DNA from: Coxiella endosymbiont of Dermacentor marginatus
GTDB lineage: Bacteria > Pseudomonadota > Gammaproteobacteria > Coxiellales > Coxiellaceae
Assembly (NCBI RefSeq): GCF_907164955.1
Contig: NZ_OU015521.1
Location: 620,001-684,000, forward strand
Length of the DNA: 64,000 bases
Direction of reading: 5' to 3'
How positions within the stretch are numbered: the first letter of the stretch is position 1; each line of letters begins with the position of its first letter. The notes beneath the pieces were generated by a model. The model did not search any database, was not told the origin of the DNA, and saw only the letters and a program-made list of their open reading frames with translations. Below are positions 29,878 through 39,913 of the stretch, piece by piece. Made by a program: the position numbers and the translations under genes.

Positions 29878-32800
29878 GTGAGTTCATTTATTCATTTAAA
29901 AGTTCATAGTGAATATTCGATGGTTGATAGCGTAGTACGCGTTGATCAGCTTTTACAACGCGTCGTAGATTTAAAGATGCCTGCTGTGGCTTTAACTGAT
30001 GAAAATAACCTTTTTGCACTTATTAAATTTTATCGCGGGGCTCTAAATAAAGGAATAAAACCTATTATTGGATCTGAATTAATATTAGCTGAAAAGAAAG
30101 AACTATTTCGTTTATCAGTGCTTTGCAAAAACCAAGTTGGTTTTCATCATCTTATTCAATTGTTATCTCGATCTTATATTGAAAGATATCAACGTGCACA
30201 AGCTCTCATTCAATGGGAGTGGTTAATAGAGTTAAAAGAAGGATTGATTATTTTATCGGGGGGACGGCAAGGTGATATTGGACAAGCATTATTGCAGGAT
30301 CGATATGCTTTAGCAGAAGAACGATTAACACGATGGTTAAAATATTTTCCTAATCGATTTTATCTGGAATTACATCGAACCCAACGAGACCAAGAAGAGG
30401 AATATATTCATTCTGCTGTTAAATTAGCTTTGGATTACAACGTTCCTGTTGTGTCGACGAATGATGTCCGTTTTTTATATCAAGAAGATTTTGAAGCGCA
30501 TGAAGCTCGAGTGTGTATTCAACAAAGGTGTTTATTAAATGATCCTAATCGGTCTCGCTGTTATAGTAATCAGCAATATTTAAAAAGCACTGACGAAATG
30601 AAAACACTTTTTTCCGACATCCCCGAAGCATTAGAGAATACACTGGAAATTGCTAAACGCTGTAATGTTCAAGTCTCTTTAGGTAAAGTTTTTTTACCTA
30701 AATTTCCTGTCCCAATTAATCGAACTGAAGAAGATTTTTTTCGTGAACAAGCACAAAAAGGTTTAGAACAGCGTTTAGATAAATCTAAAATAAATAGAGC
30801 CTACAAAGAACGATTAAAGATGGAGATCGATGTTATTATAAAAATTGGATTTTCAAGCTATTTTTTAATCGTTGCTGATTTCGTCGCGTGGGCAAAAAAA
30901 GATGATATTCCTGTAGGTCCTGGGCGTGGTTCAGGAGCTGGATCCTTAGTGGCCTATTCATTAGGAATCACGGAACTAGATCCTTTAGAACATGAATTAT
31001 TATTCGAGCGATTTTTGAATTTAGAGCGCATCTCTATGCCCGATTTTGATATTGATTTTTGTATGGAAGGGCGAGATCGCGTTATCAATTATGTAGCAGA
31101 ACGCTATGGTCATGATGCTGTGGCACAAATTATTACCTATGGTACCATGGCTGCACGAGCGGTGTTACGTGATGTAGGTCGTGTGCTTGGATTACCTTAT
31201 GGATATGTCGATAAAATCGCAAAACTTGTTCCTTTTGAATTTGGAATGACATTAAAAAAAGCTTTAAAGCAAGAGGAAATTTTATTAAAACGTTATACAG
31301 AAGATGACGAAGTTAAAAACCTTATTGATCTTGCGATGAAATTAGAAGGACTTGCGCGTAATGCAGGAAAACACGCAGGGGGCGTGGTAATTGCACCAAC
31401 TAAATTAACAGACTTTGTTCCGCTGTATTCGGAACCTGACAGCCATCATGTAATTACCCAATTTGATAAAGACGATGTAGAAGCGGCAGGTCTTGTAAAA
31501 TTCGATTTTCTAGGATTGCGTACGTTAACGATTATTAAATGGGCAATACAAAATGTAAATACGAAACGAAAAATGCAAAAAGAACCTTTTTTGGATATTG
31601 GTTCTATTCCATTAGATGATAAAAAAACCTATGGGCTTTTAAAAAGCTGCGCGACTATCGCTGTATTTCAACTGGAGTCACGAGGTATGAAGGATTTAAT
31701 TCGTCGACTTCAACCTGATAGTTTTTCTGATATCATGGCGTTAGTTGCTTTATTTCGTCCCGGACCCTTACAATCAGGGATGGTAGATACGTTCATTGCT
31801 TGTAAACATGGTAAACAAAATGTTTATTATCTTCATCCTGCTTTAGAACCCATTTTGAAATCGACTTATGGAGTTATTCTCTATCAAGAGCAAGTTATGC
31901 AAATTGCCCAGGTATTGGCAGGTTATTCGTTAGGAGCTGCTGATGTCTTGCGTCATGCGATGGGAAAGAAAAAATTAGAGGAAATGGCCAAGCAACGAGA
32001 AGTTTTCATAAAAGGTTCTATGGCTTGTGGATTGAGGGCTGATTTGGCAAATCAAATTTTCGATTTAATGGAGAAATTTTCAGGTTATGGATTTAATAAA
32101 TCGCATTCAGCGGCTTATGCTTTGATTGCTTACCAAACAGCTTGGTTAAAAGCTCATTACCCTGCTGAATTTATGGCCGCAGTTTTATCTTCGGATATGG
32201 ATAATACTGATAAAATTGTTGGTTTAATCAATGAGTGTCGAGATATGGGTTTAGAATTATTGCCACCTTCTATTAATCGTGGACGGTATCATTTTGCAGT
32301 CAATGCTAATGGCCAAATTGAATATGGTTTAGGTGCAATTAAAGGGGTAGGTGAAGTTGCTGTTTTACATATTATTGCTTGTCGCGAAACAAAAAGCGAA
32401 TTCAAAGGACTTTTTGACTTTTGTCATCGAGTGGATTTGCGAAAAGTTAATCGACGTGTAATAGAACCTTTAATTAAGTCAGGTGCCATGAGTGATTTTG
32501 GAATTTCGTGTGCTTCTTTAATAAAATCCTTAGATAAAGCGCTTCATTCAGCCGAGCAAAAAAATCGTAATATTCAATTAGGACAAAATGATTTATTTGG
32601 TCATTGGTCAGATTTGAAACAGGAAGAGAATTATGAGCAAGTGTCGGAATGGAATGATAGCGAGCGGTTACGATGGGAAAAGCAAACACTCGGACTTTAC
32701 TTAAGCGGTCACCCATTGCAAGCCTATGAAAAGGAAGTGCAAACAGTAAGAGCTGTTCCCATTAATCAGTTGTTAATTGCTTCAGAGAAAAACTCAGTGG

Positions 32801-33294
32801 TGATTGCTGGTATTTTGTTAACGATACGCAATCTAGTAACTCGAAATGGCAAGCGAATGGCCATTCTTAAGATTGAAGATCGAACCGGAATCATAGAGGT
32901 TACTTTGTTTAGTAATCTCTATCAGCAAGTAGCAGGAATTTTGGATAAAAACATCATGTTAGTTATTCGTGGAACGATAGGAAAAGACGATTTTATGGGC
33001 GGATTAAAGATGGTGGCAGATCTCATTTACACACTGGATAAAGTGCGAGAACAGGCTAAACGGCTACTAATTCGAGTCACAGCAAAAGAAGATGTTAATC
33101 GATTACTGATCGAGCTGCCTACTGTAATTAAGAAACATTTAAAAGGACCATGCTCAATTGCCATTGCTTACCGTGGAGAAACTGCATCAGCTGAATTAAT
33201 GTTAGGGAAAACTTGGAGGATTAAACCTAATCAAGAGCTTTTAAATCAACTTAGCCAATTGTATGGTAAAGAAAAAGTTGAATTAGAATATTAA
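29878..33294 (+). CDS. dnaE: DNA polymerase III alpha subunit
   Basis: Catalytic subunit of the replicative polymerase. It starts with a PHP domain (FIHLKVHSEYSMVDS). The polymerase active site is PDFDIDF, with catalytic aspartates at about D389, D391 and D393, preceded by the PGRGSGAGSLVAYSLGI segment. GYGFNKSHSAAYALIAYQTAWL marks the thumb/helical part, followed by an HhH region and an OB domain around residue 980-1060. Length 1138 against 1160 in E. coli, essentially complete. The start is GTG at 29878. It stands alone, with a gap upstream and a 900-base gap after it. Confidence 0.97.
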   Translation: MSSFIHLKVHSEYSMVDSVVRVDQLLQRVVDLKMPAVALTDENNLFALIKFYRGALNKGIKPIIGSELILAEKKELFRLSVLCKNQVGFHHLIQLLSRSYIERYQRAQALIQWEWLIELKEGLIILSGGRQGDIGQALLQDRYALAEERLTRWLKYFPNRFYLELHRTQRDQEEEYIHSAVKLALDYNVPVVSTNDVRFLYQEDFEAHEARVCIQQRCLLNDPNRSRCYSNQQYLKSTDEMKTLFSDIPEALENTLEIAKRCNVQVSLGKVFLPKFPVPINRTEEDFFREQAQKGLEQRLDKSKINRAYKERLKMEIDVIIKIGFSSYFLIVADFVAWAKKDDIPVGPGRGSGAGSLVAYSLGITELDPLEHELLFERFLNLERISMPDFDIDFCMEGRDRVINYVAERYGHDAVAQIITYGTMAARAVLRDVGRVLGLPYGYVDKIAKLVPFEFGMTLKKALKQEEILLKRYTEDDEVKNLIDLAMKLEGLARNAGKHAGGVVIAPTKLTDFVPLYSEPDSHHVITQFDKDDVEAAGLVKFDFLGLRTLTIIKWAIQNVNTKRKMQKEPFLDIGSIPLDDKKTYGLLKSCATIAVFQLESRGMKDLIRRLQPDSFSDIMALVALFRPGPLQSGMVDTFIACKHGKQNVYYLHPALEPILKSTYGVILYQEQVMQIAQVLAGYSLGAADVLRHAMGKKKLEEMAKQREVFIKGSMACGLRADLANQIFDLMEKFSGYGFNKSHSAAYALIAYQTAWLKAHYPAEFMAAVLSSDMDNTDKIVGLINECRDMGLELLPPSINRGRYHFAVNANGQIEYGLGAIKGVGEVAVLHIIACRETKSEFKGLFDFCHRVDLRKVNRRVIEPLIKSGAMSDFGISCASLIKSLDKALHSAEQKNRNIQLGQNDLFGHWSDLKQEENYEQVSEWNDSERLRWEKQTLGLYLSGHPLQAYEKEVQTVRAVPINQLLIASEKNSVVIAGILLTIRNLVTRNGKRMAILKIEDRTGIIEVTLFSNLYQQVAGILDKNIMLVIRGTIGKDDFMGGLKMVADLIYTLDKVREQAKRLLIRVTAKEDVNRLLIELPTVIKKHLKGPCSIAIAYRGETASAELMLGKTWRIKPNQELLNQLSQLYGKEKVELEY

Positions 33295-34194
33295 AATCCA
33301 CCTCTAATTCTAAATAAAAGATAAAGATCATTTGTATGGTAAATCTGGATATTACTCAATTTACATTTTTAGGTTGCCCATTTTTTTAATCTAGTATTAT
33401 GGTAGTAGACTTTTTACCTATCAAAGGTTTTGTTAGTATCAATTATCGAAATAAGACATTTATCATGATAAGACAATTTATATTTAACTTTTCAAAGTGA
33501 TATGTGTATTTTCCCGACTTTATGGATTAAGAAAACCAGTTTGCATTCTTAAAAATAGTTCAAGAGTATAGGGATAGGGTGGTGAGTGTGGTGGCGTAAT
33601 AGTGCTTTCTTCTTGCACTAATTGCAAACTGGTTTTCTTAGAAAGAAACTATGAAAGGTTGATTTTTTTGGCAGGGGACTTTATCTTAACCAATATAAAG
33701 CCTCATGTTAACTTTAGGGATATTGTTGGATTCTCACTTGTGTTTTTTTCTATGCCTATTATATTTTAATATCTCTGCAAGCATTCTCTAAAAAAAATTA
33801 GAGCTAGAGGTATTGGTTTGGTTTTAAGTTATCAAATTGTCTTTCCATTATTTTGCTTTATTAATTTTCTCATATAAAAATATTGGAACAATTGTATCGT
33901 AGTCTGTTATTATGCTCGTCCTATTTTGCTCGCTTTTTGTCGTACAACTTCTGTCTGATATCTCATTTTTAATTGTGATATAGGGATATGTACCTGTGAG
34001 CAAGATGGTATTAATTTTATGTCTTCTAAACAATTTTACTAAGATTTTTTATCCTCTCAATAACGAAAAAATTTATTTGATACAGTCAAGAGGCTCTTTG
34101 ATTTTAATTAACCTTCGAGTTTTTGAATTAGCTTGTTTACAAACATTACGAATTGTAGCACTCAAAAATTGATTTAGTAATTATGTAATCATGT
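33295..34194. other. 900-base gene-free gap after dnaE
   Basis: No gene or RNA recognised. It contains the 113-base inverted-repeat element at 33528-33640. Short open frames on the minus strand around 33850-34030 show no family features. Confidence 0.55.
33528..33640. repeat. 113-base element bounded by perfect 18-bp inverted repeats
   Basis: Left arm 33528-33545 (TAAGAAAACCAGTTTGCA) is the exact reverse complement of the right arm 33623-33640, with ~77 bases between. The interior is less AT-rich than its surroundings (GGTGGTGAGTGTGGTGGCG). No obvious target-site duplication was seen. It could be a miniature inverted-repeat transposable element remnant, or an RNA with a closing stem. Confidence 0.65.
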
Positions 34195-35298
34195 ATGACG
34201 AAGATTTTTTACAATAAATTAAATGCCATGGTTAAGAATTTATCCGGAGAGCGTATCATTGCGAGTTTTAAGACTGCATTGGCCTGTTTGATAGGTATTC
34301 TTATCGGAGAAATATTCTATTTGGCAATGCCACAATGGATTCTAATTACTATAATTGTAGTTATGGCCACGAATATTCGAATTGGCGGGACGATAAGAAA
34401 ATCGTATTTTCAGCTTCTAGGAACAATTATAGGCGCATTTTTAGCGGCTATAGCTTTATTTTTTATAGGAAATCATCTTGACATAATTCACCTCTTATTA
34501 ATTTTGCTAATAGGAATTTTTGCTTATTTAGCTTCTAGCTCAACGGATATAGCTCAATTTGGTTTACTTGGTGCTACAACGATGGTTATGATATTGGATG
34601 CGCGAGCGCCCACATTAAAAACAGCTATTGATCGAACCTTAGAAATTTTCTTGGGTGTTTTGATTGCTATCATTGTTAGCCGGTTTGTTTTTCCTCGACA
34701 CGCTAAAAAACTTCTTCGTGCAAGTATTACTCATACCTTAAAACAATTCCAGGCACTTTTCGAATTCTTTGTTACTAAAGAATTAACTCCTAATTCTTTA
34801 AGAGAGCAAGAAAAAATTGAAAATAATATGATTATTGATATTCTGAAGCAGAATACTTTATTGCAAGAGGCTATAAATGAAGACCCTCGAGTAAAAAAGA
34901 AACGTTTTATTTATCAAGCTATTTTCTTGCTCGAAAGAAAGTTATTAAGAAGTATCTATGTGCTTCGTCAAACTATTCTAGCAGAGTTGATACAAATCCG
35001 ATGTTTCTCCCAAAATAAAGAGTTTACTGAGCTTCATCGTGGAATATTAAATTTATTTGACTTTTTAAATGCTCTTTCGTCAAAACAAACACCTACCAAT
35101 ACCTTGCCTTCTAAAGAAGAAATTCACAAGGTGATTGATGAAGTAATACGATTTCTCTTTAAGTCTACGGGAAAAGCTTATCAAATTATTAACATTTATG
35201 CCTTTGAATTTTGTTTAGAGCATTTGGTAGAAATATTATATAAATTGGAAAAATGGCTGCACAGGCTCGATTCTAATCAGAATTCGACAGAGGATTAA
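34195..35298 (+). CDS. FUSC-family inner-membrane protein (aromatic acid exporter-like)
   Basis: The N-terminal ~165 residues hold about six membrane helices in the FUSC arrangement, with ATNIRIGGTIRKSYFQLLGT followed by IIGAFLAAIAL as the family core. Helices run from about residue 25 to 165, and a soluble, charged C-terminal domain (~170-367) follows. Relatives (AaeB-like, YccS-like) are thought to export aromatic acids, but the substrate here is unknown. It is shorter than two-repeat FUSC proteins, with one membrane module only. ATG at 34195 has no clear Shine-Dalgarno; Met at residue 12 is an alternative start. The frame is intact although both flanks are decayed. Confidence 0.75.
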   Translation: MTKIFYNKLNAMVKNLSGERIIASFKTALACLIGILIGEIFYLAMPQWILITIIVVMATNIRIGGTIRKSYFQLLGTIIGAFLAAIALFFIGNHLDIIHLLLILLIGIFAYLASSSTDIAQFGLLGATTMVMILDARAPTLKTAIDRTLEIFLGVLIAIIVSRFVFPRHAKKLLRASITHTLKQFQALFEFFVTKELTPNSLREQEKIENNMIIDILKQNTLLQEAINEDPRVKKKRFIYQAIFLLERKLLRSIYVLRQTILAELIQIRCFSQNKEFTELHRGILNLFDFLNALSSKQTPTNTLPSKEEIHKVIDEVIRFLFKSTGKAYQIINIYAFEFCLEHLVEILYKLEKWLHRLDSNQNSTED

Positions 35299-35422
35299 AA
35301 ATCCTACAATATCAAATAAAATGGCAAACAAGTTTGTGTATACAAATTTTAATTGAAATTATAGTAATGTTATGCTTATAGAGCAAGATAACACAAATAC
35401 ATATCTCCTCGACGATGCCAGA

Positions 35423-35632
35423 CTATTGTCTAAAAAACCAAGATAATACACTAATCAATAAACTAATTAGAACCGATGTGAGGATTGGAAAGTAAAAATT
35501 AAAATTTTTTTTTCGAATGATAATATCACCAGGCAGGTGTCCTAATCCAATTCGAGAGATTATAGGCCATAGCAAACCAATAGAGATTAAAATAAGTCCG
35601 ACAAAGATAAATGTTTTATGGAATTGATTCAT
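35423..35632 (-). CDS. Small DUF2905-family membrane protein
   Basis: 69 residues with two membrane helices (about 7-26 and 46-66) joined by a loop with the family core GLGHLPGDIIIRKKNFNFYF. Members are widespread small inner-membrane proteins of unknown function, often near ruvB/queA, though neither is here. The frame is intact and the family motif complete. The Shine-Dalgarno is weak. Confidence 0.8.
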   Translation of the reverse strand: MNQFHKTFIFVGLILISIGLLWPIISRIGLGHLPGDIIIRKKNFNFYFPILTSVLISLLISVLSWFFRQ

Positions 35633-36265
35633 TTTTAAAAACTTAATTTAAAATTAAATAACTACAACTTCCTTCAAGCAAACTGTGACTTAGTTAGATT
35701 TTTTTGCATTTTTAGTAAAAAGATGATCTTTAAGGAAGCAGTACACCGAATCCGATGACTCAGTTTCTTTGTATCAGTTAAGAACGGTCACATTTACCAG
35801 TTGAATTTGCGTCCTCCTAAAAATAATCACTACTATTTTTAATATGAAAAATAATTCTATTAATCAATACAACCAATGCAAAATCACTATTTAATGAGAT
35901 TAAAATAGCTTGGTATTCAAGATCTATAATTATTTAGATATTTTTCGATAAAAACATTTGATACCATTTTCTAAGCAACACTATTGTGATATCTATAACT
36001 GATTTTATCAACCAAAAATTCTATCATATGTTACTATAACGAGGATAAACTTTGTGCCTTTTTATATAATATTCCTACCAACAAAATAATTATTTTAATA
36101 TAAAGATACTACTAGCAGTTTTGAAAAGCGTCTTCAGCATCCTTTCTAGTGACCAGTTATAGAAGCACTTCCTTTAATTTTGGAACAAATGACAAAAAGC
36201 CATCTCTACTAAATAAAAATTTTTGAATAAAATTTGAAAAATTCTTCAACCTATTAATTTATTTT
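35633..36265. other. Gene-free gap before tRNA-Leu
   Basis: About 630 bases with no gene. On the minus strand near 35810-35830 a short frame ends LFLGGRKFNW and a stop, possibly the tail of a lost protein, but too short to name. Confidence 0.45.
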
Positions 36266-36349
36266 TGCCGAGGGAGGGACTCGAACCCTCACAGTGTTAC
36301 CACTACCTGATTTTGAGTCAGGCACGTCTACCAATTCCGCCACCTCGGC
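36266..36349 (-). tRNA. tRNA-Leu (anticodon CAA)
   Basis: The minus strand reads GCCGAGGTGGCGGAATTGG at the 5' end, pairing with CCTCGGC at the 3' end (7-bp acceptor). The anticodon arm is CCTGA-CTCAAAA-TCAGG, giving CAA for TTG codons. There is a long class II variable arm (TAGTGGTAACACTG) and a T-loop GGTTCGAGTCC. The 84-base length fits tRNA-Leu. The genomic 3' end is the discriminator A followed by AAAAA, so CCA is not encoded and must be added. It lies 36 bases downstream of folE on the same strand. Confidence 0.96.
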
Positions 36350-36385
36350 TTAAGAAGAAGTGATTAGTGTATTTGTGTTATTAAC

Positions 36386-36940
36386 TTAATTCTTAATTAA
36401 ACTTAAAAATTCAATACGAGTCCGCTCATCTTTACGGAAAGTACCTAACATTGTAGAGGTTGTCATGTCAGAATTTTGTTTTTCTACCCCTCGCATCATC
36501 ATACAAAGATGTTTTGCTTCAATAATAGTGCCAACTCCTTTAGCATCCGTAACTTTAGCGATAGATTCCGCGATTTGCTTAGTAAGATTTTCTTGAACTT
36601 GAAAACGTCTGGTGTACATATCCACAATACGAGCAATTTTTGATAGTCCAATGATCTTACCATTAGGTAAGTAAGCCACATGGCATTTTCCAATAAAAGG
36701 TAGAAGATGATGTTCGCATAGCGAATAAAGTTCAATATTTTTAACAATAACCATCTCATCCATATCAGACTGAAAAATAGCATCGTTGACAATCTCATGT
36801 AATTTGTCTTGGTATCCAGATGTAAGATATTCTAGGGTTTTCTGGAAGCGATGCGGAGTTTCCTTCAAACCTTCTCGATGAACATCTTCTCCTAGGTAGA
36901 CTAGAATAGCTTCAATATGTTTTTTGACTGTATCACTCAT
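36386..36940 (-). CDS. folE: GTP cyclohydrolase I
   Basis: Opens GTP to 7,8-dihydroneopterin triphosphate, the first step of folate synthesis. The zinc ligands are visible in [17 protein letters not shown] (Cys and His) and [11 protein letters not shown] (second Cys). [20 protein letters not shown] and the QIAESIAK helix are typical. 184 residues, the short type I form. It reads away from the HIT gene, with 66 bases between. With folP in this window, two folate steps are kept. Confidence 0.96.
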   Translation of the reverse strand: MSDTVKKHIEAILVYLGEDVHREGLKETPHRFQKTLEYLTSGYQDKLHEIVNDAIFQSDMDEMVIVKNIELYSLCEHHLLPFIGKCHVAYLPNGKIIGLSKIARIVDMYTRRFQVQENLTKQIAESIAKVTDAKGVGTIIEAKHLCMMMRGVEKQNSDMTTSTMLGTFRKDERTRIEFLSLIKN

Positions 36941-37006
36941 CTTTTTTAATTTCCGATTGGTTTGTTGAGCTAAAATAGCGCTGAAAGATGCTGTTTGATC
37001 AATAAG

Positions 37007-37345
37007 TCAATCCGGTGGCCACTTCATTTGCTGACCTCCGAGTAGGTGAAGATGGATATGATATACGGCTTGTCCTCCACCCCGATTACAATTAAGTATG
37101 AGGCGATAACCTGTATCTGCAATGTTATTACGGTGAGCCAGTTGAGTCGACGTTATTATCATGTGTCCTAAAAGTTGCTCGTCTAAATGAGATGCGTCAT
37201 TAACTGTAGCAATGTGACGACGAGGAATAATAAGAATATGGATAGGAGCCTGAGGTGTAATATCGTGAAAAGCTACCGTTTGGTTATCTTCGTAAATTAG
37301 CTCACCAAGTTTACCTTTAGCAATTTCGCAAAAAATACACTCCAT
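37007..37345 (-). CDS. HIT-family purine nucleotide hydrolase
   Basis: A 112-residue histidine-triad protein (HinT-like), expected to hydrolyse adenosine phosphoramidates. The triad is HIHLHLLGG near residues 96-104, preceded by the usual GGQAVYH. The N-terminal CIFCEIAKG and the RHIATVND segment are classic for this branch. ATG at 37345. It lies 14 bases downstream of emrB on the same strand and may be co-transcribed with it. The cellular role in symbionts is unknown. Confidence 0.93.
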   Translation of the reverse strand: MECIFCEIAKGKLGELIYEDNQTVAFHDITPQAPIHILIIPRRHIATVNDASHLDEQLLGHMIITSTQLAHRNNIADTGYRLILNCNRGGGQAVYHIHLHLLGGQQMKWPPD

Positions 37346-37359
37346 CTTTTTGCCTTTTC

Positions 37360-38901
37360 TTAATCTGAAACAGCGGTGGTATCATCGCTGCATAATTTAA
37401 TAGTCTTTAAAGTAAATAGTAATGGTATCAACAAGATAAAGACAATAGTAATGGCTCTAAAACCATCTAAAAAGCCGATTAAGCTTGCCTGTTGTTGCAC
37501 AATTAGCCCCAAGCGTTTAATCTCCAGAGAGCTCAGCAAGGATAATTGTCGCGAGTTAATCCACTGATGAAGATTAGGATTATAAATAGTAATGTGATTT
37601 GATAAGGAATTCCAATTAATTTGGATGGTACGACTGACGAGAGTATTCAAGAGAGAAATTCCTATCGACGTTCCAAGCATTCGTGAATAACTATATAAAC
37701 CAGCACCCTCTGTAATGTCCTTTTTAGGTAAAGTAGCTAAAGAATAAGTAGAAAGTGGTACCATTAAGAACCCCATACCAAAACCAAGAAAAGTGTTATT
37801 CATTAAAAATTCCTGTATTGGTAGGTTTAAGTTTATGTTTGCAAATCGAAGTGCACCGCAAATACAAAACAACATACCTGTGGTCAAAATAATTTTGACA
37901 TTAATGTGTTTCATTAATTGAGGCACAAATATCATAGCAACAGCACTAGCAATTCCTAAAGGCGCCATGGTCCATCCTGCAGTTAAAGCTGTATAATTAA
38001 ATAAGCGTTCTAATAAAATAGGTTCTAGGGTAATTAAGCCAAATAAAGAGCCTGAAAGTAAAGCAAACACAAGGCATGAAATTCTGAAGTTACGATTTTT
38101 AAAAATTTTTAATTTAATTACGGGAGAAAGATGGGTTAGACTTCGAATGACAAAATAGATTGTGCAAAAAACAGCTGACACAAAGAGTATCAAAATTGAA
38201 TTGGAATTTAACCAATCGTTTTCGTTACCCTTATCGAGAAAAACTTGCAAAGCACTACTGCCAATGATCATTAAAATTAATCCCAGCCAATCAATACTTC
38301 GATACCGGCGTTCTGTCTCAGAAATTACAAATAGCGCCAATAATAAACCCAATAAGCATATCGGAAGATTAATATAGAAAATCCATCGCCAACTCATATG
38401 TTCTGTAATAAAACCACCTAAAGTGGGTCCAAATATTGGTGCAGCCATAATTCCAATTCCCCAAATAGCCATCGCCTTACTTTGTTCTTCTAAAGGAAAA
38501 GTTTCTCGTAAAATTGATTGAGATAAGGGGATGAGAGATGCTCCAAAAAGTCCTTGAAAAACTCGAAAAATTACGATTTCTGTTAAAGATTGTGCAATTC
38601 CGCATAAAACGGATGCTATCATAAAACCTGTAATATTTATTAAAAGTAATTGCTTTTGGCCAATGCGACTACTAAAAAATCCTGTTAGAGGTAACATGAT
38701 GGCTGAAGAAACTACATATGAAGTTAATATCCAAGTGATTTGATTTTGATTAGCTCCAAGTGAAGGCATCATGTGAGGTAAAGCGACATTAACAATGGTA
38801 GAATCTAGAACTTCTAAGATAGCAACCATCATAATAGTGATAATAATAAGCCACCTTCGGGAATAGAGATTATTGTTATTTAGTGGGATGATATCTTTCA
38901 T
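37360..38901 (-). CDS. emrB: EmrB-type drug:H+ antiporter (MFS, DHA2 family)
   Basis: Inner-membrane pump of a tripartite EmrAB-TolC-type exporter. About 14 membrane helices are visible across 513 residues. The DHA2 signature near helix 1 is LEVLDSTIVNVALPHM (about residues 29-44), followed by the helix 2-3 loop SSRIGQKQ and GLFGASLIPLSQ. The frame is intact over its length, in contrast to the broken RND pump 3 kb away. It starts 2 bases after emrA, so the two form an operon. Substrate unknown. Confidence 0.9.
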   Translation of the reverse strand: MKDIIPLNNNNLYSRRWLIIITIMMVAILEVLDSTIVNVALPHMMPSLGANQNQITWILTSYVVSSAIMLPLTGFFSSRIGQKQLLLINITGFMIASVLCGIAQSLTEIVIFRVFQGLFGASLIPLSQSILRETFPLEEQSKAMAIWGIGIMAAPIFGPTLGGFITEHMSWRWIFYINLPICLLGLLLALFVISETERRYRSIDWLGLILMIIGSSALQVFLDKGNENDWLNSNSILILFVSAVFCTIYFVIRSLTHLSPVIKLKIFKNRNFRISCLVFALLSGSLFGLITLEPILLERLFNYTALTAGWTMAPLGIASAVAMIFVPQLMKHINVKIILTTGMLFCICGALRFANINLNLPIQEFLMNNTFLGFGMGFLMVPLSTYSLATLPKKDITEGAGLYSYSRMLGTSIGISLLNTLVSRTIQINWNSLSNHITIYNPNLHQWINSRQLSLLSSLEIKRLGLIVQQQASLIGFLDGFRAITIVFILLIPLLFTLKTIKLCSDDTTAVSD

Positions 38902-38903
38902 AA

Positions 38904-39899
38904 TTATGAAACAGCAATTGTGTTAATAGTAACAGCACTGCTTGCACCTAAACGAAAAGGATAATTAGGTTTGCGATCTGTAATAATAATTTTTACAGGA
39001 AATCGTTGAGTCACCTTAACCCAATTGCCGCTAGCATTCTCTGGTGGGAGTAAGGAAAAACTCGTTCCACTATCTTCGCTAATACTCGCAACATATCCAA
39101 GAAAGACTTGACTTGGGTACATATCAATTTTAATGGTAGCCAGTTGGCCTGGGCGGATATTTGCAAGTTGTGTTTCTTTGAAATTAGCTATAACCCACCA
39201 TACTTTATCTTCGATTAAAGCGAATAAAACTTGATAAGCGTTAACGTTATCGCCTCGGCGCAGGCTAAAATTAGCTATGAATCCATTGGCTGGCGCAATA
39301 ACATGGGTGTATTCTAAATCAAGTTGTGATTTTTTTATGGCCGCTTCAGCTAATCGCAATTGCGCATTTTTATCATCAATTTGTCCACGTTTTTCAATTA
39401 ATTCTTGTAGTTGGTTTTTAGCCGCAATTAACGCGGCTTTAGCTACATCTAAATTTTTGATGGCAAGGTCACCATCTGCACGGGAAACAAATTGTCTTTT
39501 CATTAAAGACAGCATGCGATAGGTAACAAGACGAGCATGGACAAGCTCAGCTTTCTTTTCAGCTATCACAGCCTTAGCTGATTGCACAGCCATGTTAGCA
39601 GCTTGAATTTTTTGTTTGGTTTCATCGAGTCGCGCGCTGGCTTCGATAAATTCGATAGTAAATAAAGCCGGATCGATATCAAAGAGAGGTTGTCCCTTTT
39701 TGATGTGCTGGTGGTTATGAACGTATACTCTAACAACGGTGCCATTAATTTGAGGAGCGATATTAATTACATTTGTTTGAACATATGCATTATCGGTACT
39801 TGGATAATATTTTTCATGACGCCAGTAAAAGTAACCACCAATAAACAGCATGGCAGCAACCGAAAGAGGCAGAACAATTTTAATAATCTTCTTCATCAT
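38904..39899 (-). CDS. emrA: EmrA-type membrane fusion protein (HlyD family)
   Basis: Periplasmic adaptor linking EmrB to an outer-membrane channel. It has one N-terminal membrane anchor (about residues 8-25), then TDNAYVQTNVINIAPQING, the family lipoyl-domain opening, and a long coiled-coil hairpin (about 80-195). The second lipoyl half is IAPANGFIANFSLRRGDNV, followed by a beta-barrel. Length 331. ATG at 39899 with another ATG one codon later. No tolC is in the window. The upstream region has a 20-bp-spaced direct repeat that may be an operator. Confidence 0.9.
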   Translation of the reverse strand: MMKKIIKIVLPLSVAAMLFIGGYFYWRHEKYYPSTDNAYVQTNVINIAPQINGTVVRVYVHNHQHIKKGQPLFDIDPALFTIEFIEASARLDETKQKIQAANMAVQSAKAVIAEKKAELVHARLVTYRMLSLMKRQFVSRADGDLAIKNLDVAKAALIAAKNQLQELIEKRGQIDDKNAQLRLAEAAIKKSQLDLEYTHVIAPANGFIANFSLRRGDNVNAYQVLFALIEDKVWWVIANFKETQLANIRPGQLATIKIDMYPSQVFLGYVASISEDSGTSFSLLPPENASGNWVKVTQRFPVKIIITDRKPNYPFRLGASSAVTINTIAVS

Positions 39900-39913
39900 A
39901 ATGCCAGATTATC

